Shown: one piece after another, positions 55,725-64,000 of the stretch
How the letters are laid out: the number at the start of each line of letters is the position of its first letter
Position numbering within the stretch: the first letter of the stretch is position 1
From: Nemophila menziesii
Lineage: Eukaryota; Streptophyta; Magnoliopsida; Boraginales; Hydrophyllaceae
Length of the DNA: 64,000 nucleotides
Assembly: GCA_029959085.1 (NCBI GenBank)
Contig: JARWIR010000031.1
Coordinates: forward strand, 3,100,001-3,164,000
Direction: 5' to 3'
Made by a program: the position numbers and the translations under genes
Notes under the pieces: model-generated
What the model saw: the letters and a program-made list of their open reading frames with translations, nothing else
What the model was told of the DNA's origin: nothing
Database searches by the model: none

Positions 55725-56710
55725 GTCACAGAGGGTGTGTACATACAATATATAGAGGGTATGTAACAACAATGTTCTTGTGTTATTTTTTTCGTTACAA
55801 CCTAGAACACAAGTGTTTGTTTTATACCCATTCATGTAAGATGTATTTTATTGGTGGAAGGTTGGGATTTCAAATTATAATGTGTTAATCAATCCTTATT
55901 ATATGTAAGCGTATCGTGAATCTGTACCCACATCATTTAGTGGGTATGTACCCACTCGTCACAAAATTTATAGCCACATCATATACTGTATTTTCACCCA
56001 CAATATAATGTGTATATACACATCATATGGTACATGATGGTATGTAATATTATAATGGGTATTTAGAGGGTATGTAATCACAATGTTTTTGTGTTATTTT
56101 TTTCGTTGCAACTTAGAACACAAGTATTTGTTTTATACCCATTAATATAAGATGTATTTCACTACTGCAATGTTGGTTTTCCAATATTAGTGTGTTAATC
56201 AATCCTTATGATATTTAAGCATACAATGAATTTTCCCCCACATCATATAGTGTGTATGTCCCCAAACGTAACTAAATTTGTAACCACATCATATACTGAG
56301 TTTGTACCCACAATATAGTGCATATATACCCATCATATGGTACATGGTGGGTGTGTACTCATATAATGGGTATATAGAGGGTATCTACCCACAATTTTGT
56401 TTTTTAATTTTTTTTATAACAACCTATAACACAAGTGTTTGTTTTATACCCATTGATGTAAGATGTATTTCACTGCTGCAAGGTTGAGTTTTCCAATTTT
56501 AGCGTGGTAATCAATCCTTATTACCTGTAACCATATATTGAATATGTACCCACTTCATATAGTTGGTATGTACCCACATGTAATTGAATATGTACTCACA
56601 TCATATATTGGGTATGTACCCACAAAATATAATAGGTTTGTACCCACAATATGGTACAAGGTAGGTAGGTATGTATTAATTTAATATGTATATATGTGGG
56701 TACATTGATG
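55725..56710. repeat. Tandem satellite, 311-bp monomer, about three copies
   Basis: TAGAGGGTATGTAA / TAGAGGGTATCTAC marks the same point at 55753, 56064 and 56375, exactly 311 bp apart each time. Copies are diverged. Each monomer contains short sub-units of the type TGTACCCACATCATATAGTG and a TTGTGTTATTTTTTTCGTT.. AACACAAGTGTTTG segment. No coding potential. A fourth copy starts near 56686 and fades. Confidence 0.8.
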
Positions 56711-59690
56711 TAATACTTAGAAAACACCAGACATATAAGAAACACCCGCACATAACCAAAACATGATCAAATTTATTAAAAATCTTGTTCATAACATAAA
56801 CAAATGTTACATAAAAGGAATTTCACAAAAAAAATATTTACTGAATATTATAGAATAAAAATTAACAATATACAATTATTTACGAATCAAAATACATACA
56901 ATATATCAAGGCTAAATACTACGCCACAATTAAAACTCTATTTACAAGTCTATATGTAATTCATCCATGAAATCTACACAAAACCGATAACTAAACCCTA
57001 GAGAATCCTAAAATTAACACGTATGTGTTTCTGATATATAAAATATTAACAAACTATAAATAAAATCGGCATTATTATTTTTTTCTGTAATTTTTGTGGT
57101 TACACAAGAACGAGATATGTTAATTTCTTTCTATCAAAAAAAGTGTTTGAATAGGTAACGGAGAGAAAAAGCCAAATATTGTAAGTATGTCGAAGACATT
57201 TAAATTCAAATATACCCCATCAATAAAAATGCTTATGGTTGCTTCTATGTCTGTTGTCTAGAAAGAGAATTGATTGTACAACCATTTAATACTCTCTAAT
57301 TATATGTACTTAATAAATAATATATTAAATTGTTGTCTCCTTTATAATAATCTCAAACCTTAGACCTCTTGATATTTATATAGTAGTCTAACCATTAAAC
57401 CAACTATAGATTTTCAACTTGACATGTTTTTTTTAATACATATGAGAGCCACTTAGATTTTATCTCAGGACCTCTTGGTCTCTACGTAGTAGTTTAACCA
57501 CTAGACCAACTATCGATCTTAACATATCTTTAAATATATTGAAGTAATTGTCCAAGGTAATAGGCTCGGGCCCATGGGCTTATTTTATAAGTCGGGTCAG
57601 CATGTTTCGTTCGTGGTCTAACCCTTGGTGGGGGTATTTGCTAAAAGAAGTATAATAAAAGTATCTAATTGTTAAATGTAGCCTTCAATAATTTATTTTA
57701 TAAAATAAATGCCTATTGAAATAATTATTATTGAATATATTATTTTATTTTTAATACAATATTTATTTTTTTATATTAAATAAATAATAGGGCACTTCCA
57801 CCATGATTACCACCACCACCATGTATTTTACCACTGCTACAGCCACCATAACCAAAACCACCACCACCTACTACTAATTCCATCACACACGTGCGCGTCC
57901 GTAATTTTTATTTTCAAATCGTCATAACTAATTCTAATAAAATCATAAAAATAAAAAAATTCATTTTTGGATAAAGAAAATTAATATTTACGTCTATGAT
58001 TTTTTTTCGCAAACATGAATTCACTGTTCGAAACAGTGATTTTTTTTCGCAAACAATAAATTCACTGTTTGAAACAATGAATTTGTGTATGCGATAAAAA
58101 AATTCAAAAAAAAAAATAATAAACGTATTTTCCAAAAATGAATTTTTTTTAGAATTACTTATGACGATTTGAAAAAAATCACAGATTGTTTTAATTCTCT
58201 AAAGATTTTACAAGATTATTTTTTATTTTTACAGATTGTTATGTTAGATTTTAATAGATTTCAAAGGATTCTAAATTAGATTTGCTACTACTAATTTCTT
58301 CATGCTCTACCGACATAATGACTTGAAAAAAATTCTAATCCAAAAATAAAAAAAAGTGGCCGATCATTGTTAACCCTCAACAAAAAATCATATCAGTTGG
58401 TTAAGAATTAAATAGTAAAATTCTATATATAAAATGAACAATCATGACATACGCCAATAAATTCTCCGAAGAACATATATTTTATAGTTTTGCTATGAAT
58501 CAATTCAACTTATTTAAAACGAGTATCATCGTCTAAATTCGGAATTAATGGTTTTTCTAATATCAATTTATTTAAAAATGGTAAAACACGTCTCAACACA
58601 AGTGAAATTGTTCATTAACACAGAAAATTGAGGACAGTGAAAGAGTACTACGGAAATGGTAAAATACTTCAGAATATTCAAAAAAATTAAAAAAAATAGA
58701 GATCTCTAAAGAAGAAAAATTGGTGAGACCAAGTTTTCAGTAACTTTTTAATTTTTACATACACTACCTAAGTCAACTATTACTGGTCAGATCATCTTCA
58801 AAGGCTGGAATCTTTTTTTTTCTTTTCAATAGCTGGAATCCTAATGAAGCAACTGTCATCTTTTTTTATAAGTAATTCTTAAAAATAAGCAATGGACTCC
58901 AATAATTAAAAAATCAATAGAGTCGTACAAAATTCTAATTTAATATCATGCCAATTCAGTTATTAAACATGAATAACTAACAAAGCAGTGCAAAATTTTT
59001 CACACAAGATTCCTCAACTAATACCCATATTAACAAAATAAATAATATTGGAACACATAGTTAATCAAAGCAAAATAATTTATATATTTAGTAAATCAGA
59101 CAAAAGAAAAGAAAAAAAAGATAAATTATTGAAGAGTTTTCTTTACCTGAGCATCGCCTGCTTAAAGGTTTTCTTTTTGTGGAAATTTTATGAAATCTCT
59201 TCTTTGGCTTGAGATTTCGAGAGTAATTTTTTATATATACCTAAACCTAGGGATCCTCTAAAGTATAATAACTTCTAAGAGTCGAAAACTTTATAAAATC
59301 ATAAGATTTTAAAGTATTTAAAAAACTCTTGATTGAAAACACTTGGATTTTTAATGATTTTTTAGACTCTTGATTAAAAACATCCGGATTTTAAATGATT
59401 TTTTAAAATTTTAATTGAAAATCCGATTACTTTTAAAATCTAAAGAAAATCTCATAAACTCTAATTTGATAAAATTCTCTACGTTTTCAATAGACATTTA
59501 TAAATTAATAATTTATCTTTAATATATATATATTAAAAAAAAAGGGTAAGAAATATAACGATATCATTTGACTTAAGTTAAATGATAAACCAAAGTCGAG
59601 ACTTTCTTTTTTTTTCAAACCAAAATCCTAGTCGATCTTTTTTCTATTTCTTTGAAATCAAACTAGTCGATCAGAAAATAGGCCATCTAT
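56711..59690. other. AT-rich intergenic DNA
   Basis: No gene supported. Contains the two SINE-like heads (57350-57516), a glycine-rich coding-like scrap (minus, about 57790-57885, GGGGFGYGGC and GGGGNHGG), and a cluster of short palindromes at 57995-58085 (TTCACTGTTCGAAACAGTGA and a diverged second copy next to TTTTTTTTCGCAAACA direct repeats). The minus ORF 57914-58135 reads through these palindromes. Confidence 0.5.
57350..57516 (-). repeat. Two tRNA-derived SINE-like heads
   Basis: On the minus strand, TAGTTGGTCTAGTGGTTAAA (near 57490-57513) and a diverged sister TAGTTGGTTTAATGGTTAGA (near 57392-57412) fit the RNA polymerase III A-box TRGYNNARNGG. The second copy also has a B-box-like GGTTTGAGAT (near 57350-57360). 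No body or poly-A tail could be defined. Confidence 0.45.
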
Positions 59691-59777
59691 GTTGTGTATA
59701 AACAAACATGACACGTTGCATAGACTTTGCACCTCAATTTTTCAGTTCTTAATCTGGTCCCACTTTTATTCTCTCTC

Positions 59778-59787
59778 TATATATAAA
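59778..59787 (+). promoter_or_regulatory. Putative TATA box of the beta-amylase gene
   Basis: TATATATAAA preceded by TTCTCTCTC, about 250 bp before the ATG at 60036. Position and CT-rich context fit a plant core promoter with a 5' UTR of about 220 bases. Not tested. Confidence 0.4.
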
Positions 59788-60035
59788 GAATTACTCCACA
59801 ATTTTCCTTCAAGTGTTTCTAACATCTTCCACAATTCCAGGAATCATTTGCCTGTAATTCTTCAATTCTATCCTTTCTTTGACCAAAAGATTAAGATAAA
59901 AGTAAAAATAGTTTGTATACCATTTATCTCAGTCTTTATAATTATACCCAAAGCCCCATCCTTATATCATTCAATTTTATTTTTATAATTCTACCATTTC
60001 TTGATAAAAATCCAAATTTTGTTCAGAATATAGCT

Positions 60036-62376
60036 ATGGAAGTTTCATCAATGAAAGGGAGCTCTAAGATGAATTCAAATAGGATTAATTTTGGGTGTAT
60101 AGAAGTTAAATGGTGCAAAAATTCAATGAAAAACAATTCAAAGATATGTATTGGTGGTAGCATCAATTTCCCTTGGAAATTTTATGGTGTTTCTGCTAAA
60201 GCTTCTGTTAAAACGAAAACTAAAGCTGTTTTGTCTTCTGAGAATGAGAATGCTGCTGCTACTAGTAAACCATCCAATACGGTAAACTTTTTCTCAACTT
60301 ATTCATCTTTTTCTTGCCCGATGTCCGATCAATGATTGTAAATTAATTATAAGTAGGTGGTAATTTGTCAAGTCATCTTTTAATCTTGGGTTAGTCTCCC
60401 ATCCCATCACATATTAAATGGCCAGCCTCATATTAAAAGAAAGAGTATGACATTTCGTGATTCACTGGTTACTATACGTTGTCACTATTTTATTAGATAT
60501 CTGATTATTTAATGAACAGAATTGTTTACGTCTCTAACTATTACATAATATTGGTACCCCGTTTAGCTAAAATAGTATCATGCCTAAAAGCTGTAGCCTC
60601 ACCCAGGGGCGGATCCTTAGTGGGACCAGGGGGGGCTCAAGCCCCCCTGAACTCGTAAATTTTATGATACGTAGATGTAATTTTGTCTCGAAAAATAATT
60701 AGTTTCCTCTAAACGTTTATGTATAACATGCATGCTCTAAAAAACATATAAGTTATTGTGGCTTAGTGGTTTAGTATTTTTACATAGTAGCATTTAGAAA
60801 GAAGGTTAGGTGTTCGAAACTTAGCATTTGTTTTATCTTTTTTCCACATACACAAATAATAGAAAATCATTTCGAAACTAAATTTTGATTCGAAAATAAG
60901 TTCAATATAAAATAAGATTTCAACTTTATTCTTATATTTTAATTTTTAACAAAAAAAATTCTTATTTTTTAAAATACTAGATTAAAGTTATAAATTTGTT
61001 AATTTTCATAAAATTGACTTATTAAATATTGCAATTTTTGTATACGAATACGTGTCTCTATTTTGAATTTGAGGGTAATAATACTTAGTAATTTATTATT
61101 TACATTACTTCAATATTTAATTTTTGTAGATAATTTATTCATCATATTTATTGATTAGAATATTAATATAACATATAGTATATTAATAAAATCCTAACGA
61201 TACTATATAAATTAAGTGTAATTGTGTTGATTTGTATATTTTTTTGGATAAATGCTAACTGCTAAATTTATCAACTAAAGAGACGAGAAACATGATAGTT
61301 TTAAATTCTCATATTTGCATTTTTACACTGGTAGTTATATATTTATGTATCATATTTTGACCTTAAAAATTTTAAAAAAAATTTAACTCCGAATTCCTAT
61401 ATATTTCAAGCCCCCCCTCAATTTAGTGTTTGGATCCGCCACTGGCCTCACCCCCACGATGGGCTGCATAAGCGCAATCATATAATTTCGACAAAATACT
61501 TCTTTTCTTTTAATTGTATATAAAAATTGAATATTTGATCCTTTTTTATAGTAACATAATCTTAAAAAATTATATGCTTTGTAATAATCGATGTTTTTAC
61601 AATTTTTACAGGCTAACAGAGTGAGACTATATGTTGGGTTGCCTTTAGATGCAGTTTCAAACTCTAATAAGATAAAAAATGCACGAGCAATAACAGCTGG
61701 TCTTAAGGCCTTGAAGTTATCAGGTGTAGATGGTGTAGAGCTTCCAATTTGGTGGGAAATAGTTCATAAAGAAGGCATGGGAATGTATGAATGGACCAGC
61801 TACCTTGCTATTACAGAATTGGTTCAAAAACAGGGTCTTAAACTTCATATCACTCTTAACTTCCATGCATCAAAAATATCCAAAGAATTTTGTGAAAGTT
61901 TCAAGGCTTCATTCTTGCCATTCATGGGTTCAACTATCACGGGTATTTCAATTGGTCTAGGACCAGATAGTGAGCTTCGTTATCCTTCTCAACATCTTTA
62001 TAATTTATGTAAAATGATAGTTCCCGGAATTTCTATTGGTCTAGGACCAGATAGTGAGCTTCGTTATAATTTATGTAAAATGATTGTTCCCGGAATTGAT
62101 CTTTGTGATGAGCACCAGAAAAATGAATTTCTCTCAAGTCCACAGTTACTGTACGAGCAAATCACATCGTCTGGCAAAAACTTGATGGGTGAAGAAGATA
62201 AAGTGGTGGATTTGTTTACGTATCAAAGAACGGGAGCTGAATTTTTCTCTCCTGATAATTTTTCTTCATTTACTAAATTTGTTAGGAACTTGAGGCAACC
62301 AAAACTACGTCCTGACTATCGGATATTAGAGAGGGAAAATATTGAAGCTCTCCCATGTGCTAACGGTAGAAATTGA
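60036..62376 (+). CDS. BAM9: BAM9-type beta-amylase (plastid, non-catalytic family), internally deleted
   Basis: Exon 1 60036-60281 (82 codons, ends ACG before GTAAAC), intron 60282-61611 (ends TTTTTACAG), exon 2 61612-62376; 336 residues, phase-0 junction. The ATG (MEVSS) matches the MEVS start of BAM9 proteins. Exon 1 is a Ser/Lys/Asn-rich plastid transit-like peptide. Exon 2 starts RVRLYVGLPLDAVS, then ITAGLKALKLSGVDGVELPI, GMYEWTSYLAITELVQKQGL and LNFHASK. There about 50 residues are missing. It resumes EFCESFKASF, FMGSTITGISIGLGPDSELR and YPSQH, then lacks about 150 residues and continues NLCKMIVPG. A stretch (ISIGLGPDSELRY to IVPG) is then duplicated in shortened form, followed by IDLCDEHQ, VVDLFTYQRTGAEFFSP and FVRNLRQPK. 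Family length is about 530. Much of the barrel is gone, so it cannot fold as a beta-amylase, yet no stop or frameshift occurs. It could be a recent internal-deletion paralogue, an expressed short form, or an early pseudogene. Whether introns hide in the gaps is unclear. BAM9 proteins are thought to regulate leaf starch breakdown without hydrolysis. Confidence 0.75.
60604..61444. mobile_element. hAT-family non-autonomous element in the BAM9 intron
   Basis: 841 bp with terminal inverted repeats CAGGGGCGGATCC / GGATCCGCCACTG and perfect 8-bp target duplications GCCTCACC (60596-60603 and 61445-61452), diagnostic of hAT. No transposase. A SINE-like A-box TGGCTTAGTGG (60759-60769) and B-box GTTCGAAAC (60812-60820) lie inside, so a tRNA-derived sequence may have been captured. 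Confidence 0.88.
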
Positions 62377-62798
62377 ATACCTCATAATTTTGTTTATTGT
62401 ATATTCAAGTTGAGAAGTGAGTGTAGTTGTGGGAGCTTTGTATATAAGTTTTGCGAGTGGGTGAGCGTTGTTTATTCGGGTATGCAAAAATAGTATTTGA
62501 AATTGAATACCAAATTAGTTGAGATTGATTACCTTACATTTGTGATTGTTGTATATTCAAGTTTATATTACATAATTATCTTTAATCTAGTTGTAGAAAG
62601 AAAAAAGTCAAAATTTATCTCTAATATCCTCAAATCTCTTAATATTTCGTAAATCTATTATCTTGTAGGTAAAATCCTGCTATGATTTTTTACTAGGTAT
62701 TACCCGTGCCTTAAGACACTTCGATGATTAAAAAAAGTTACGCAATAATAAGAAAGGTCGATGATTGAATTGAGCTAAAAAATTTACATATAAACATG
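62377..62798. other. Downstream region of BAM9
   Basis: Immediately after the stop there is an imperfect direct repeat (GAATACC...TTGTATATTCAAGTT at about 62374-62412 and again about 62526-62565). Likely 3' UTR and spacer. No clear polyadenylation signal identified. Confidence 0.4.
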
Positions 62799-63247
62799 TT
62801 GTAGATCTCCCCACTTAAGAGTCAATTCCCCCCTCAGCCGCTTACGCCTAGTTGAAACTCTAGGCAATTTTGCCTAGCGCCTTAGTCACCGTAGAATAGG
62901 CGCCTAGCCCGTCTAGCCGCCGATTAATGGCAAAAAATGGCCGCCTAGGCGCCGAATTAATGGCAAAACATGCTAGCTTAGACCTTCTTGTAATTTTTCT
63001 TATTCTCGAGAATTCTTTAATTGATATTATAACTCAATATTTAGTATTTTTAAATTTACTATAGTGTTGTTAGATGAATTTTATGACTTAAATGGTTAAA
63101 ATTGCTATAATTATTATATATATTACTAAATATACAAAATTACACAGCGGGATTCAAAACCGTATAATTCCGCCTAGGCCCCGTATAATCCCTCCTAGGC
63201 GCTAGGCACCGGTCGACCGCCTAGGCTGCGAAACCGAGATCTACAGC
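62799..63247. repeat. GC-rich CCTAGGCG-type element
   Basis: Bounded by TTGTAGATCTCC near 62799 and CGAGATCTACAG near 63235-63245 as an inverted pair. Rich in CGCCTAGGCG / GGCGCCTAGCC / CCTAGGCGCTAGGC units at both ends with an AT-rich centre (ATTAATGGCAAAA repeated twice). Similar GC-rich repeats are common in eudicot genomes. Class uncertain, no target duplication found. Confidence 0.5.
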
Positions 63248-64000
63248 ATAACATATAAAACAAAAAATATTGACGATTCTCAAATCCTTAAGTGATATAT
63301 GAAGAACATGAAAATTCTCTTTAACCACCGTATTTCACCTTTGATCCTACATTTTTTCAGATTTTATTTAAGAATCTTTTTAAAAAATCCACGAATATAT
63401 GTGACATTTTACAAAATGTATATAATTTTCTATTTTAACTAACATGAAATATGTCTAGAAGTACAGTAAAATTAGAAATTAAGAAGAAAAACCAAAAAAA
63501 TCAAAAGAGGACATCTTGTGTTTTCTCTAGTGAGTTTCCACCCAATTCCACATTAGAAAAAAAAAAGAATAACATCCACAAAATTTCCCATAGAGTTACT
63601 ATGAATTAAAAAAAAGTGAAACATAAGTAGTGACTTACCAATTTCTGATACCAACAACGTTAAAAAGTAACTACCTAAGTTTAAAATAATACCTACTTCG
63701 CAGATTTACCAATTTTTTCCAAATTGTCAAGCTATTAAAAACAAACAACAAAAGCTATCATCCATGATCCATCACAATACAAAAGAAAAATGTAGACCTT
63801 ACAGACTTGAATGGATTAGGAAAATCTTCACGTAATTCAAGAATATAAGTAGCTCTCTTCACTTTAATACCCTTAAATCCTTTCAACTCTTCCATGTTGA
63901 TTTCACGTTTAATTAGTGAGGAAAAAGACGAAAGCAAAAGAATAAAAAATGTACTAATACTCACTTGCTAGTAGAAGTGAGGAACTTGAGATATTCCTGA
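63248..64000. other. AT-rich flank with a possible minus-strand first exon
   Basis: Mostly featureless. On the minus strand, ATG 63895 opens MEELKGFKGIKVKRATYILE and continues 31 codons to AAGTCT followed by GTAAGG (63797-63802), a plausible splice donor. I do not recognise the protein and the downstream exon was not found. Low support. Confidence 0.25.

Noticed and set aside
57350..57516. Functional tRNA genes
   Set aside because: A-box words are present but the cloverleaf, acceptor stem and, in one copy, the B-box are missing. They are SINE-like relics.
63758..63964. 68-residue minus-strand protein
   Set aside because: The N-terminal part before the internal ATG (63895) is Ser/Leu low complexity. 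Only the 31-codon segment with a donor site is worth noting, and weakly.

Overview
The window is nuclear DNA of a flowering plant, probably a eudicot. It is AT-rich, has GT-AG introns, plant-type beta-amylase and AAA-ATPase sequences, tRNA-derived SINE heads, hAT and MITE elements, and about 50 kb of nested LTR retrotransposons. I cannot place it below 'eudicot'. Nothing here is bacterial: no operons, CRISPR or rRNA.

Left flank (1-5297): a fold-back MITE, AT-rich spacer with short tandem units, and a decayed minus-strand AAA-ATPase gene at about 3030-4830 whose exon pieces can still be aligned in order.

Core (5298-55724): two interlocked retrotransposon stacks. Stack 1 is element A (+), with a 5'-truncated LTR, running to about 40165. 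Inside A are a solo LTR (7952-9517, minus), complete element C (10190-17142, minus, target duplication CTAGA), and element B (21080-39533, +), which landed in the first 50 bp of A's 3' LTR. B in turn holds a hAT-like element (about 28876-37716), and that holds element D (29338-37616, +, target duplication AAATC). Stack 2 is element F (minus, about 40165-55724), which holds a solo LTR (40695-42250, CCCTA) and element H (42686-52535, minus, ACGCT). A and F meet at a deletion junction near 40165.

Elements A, B, D and H share one layout: LTR of about 1.5 kb, tRNA-Asp-like primer-binding site, Gag, aspartic protease fused directly to an integrase C-terminal tail, two small hairpins, a GC-rich palindrome island, a second ORF (or its remnant) of the Athila / putative-plant-transposon-protein type, about 1.3 kb of conserved non-coding DNA, a polypurine tract, and the second LTR. 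None shows reverse transcriptase, RNase H or the integrase core. This looks like an old non-autonomous Athila-like Ty3/gypsy lineage that supplies Gag, protease and an integrase tail but must borrow its polymerase. H is the best preserved. C is more reduced and has lost recognisable Gag and protease.

Right flank (55725-64000): three 311-bp satellite monomers, AT-rich spacer with two SINE heads, and one recognisable host gene at 60036-62376. That gene is a BAM9-type (non-catalytic) plastid beta-amylase whose reading frame stays open through two large internal deletions and a small duplication. A hAT element with an 8-bp target duplication sits in its first intron. A GC-rich CCTAGGCG element follows at about 62799-63247.
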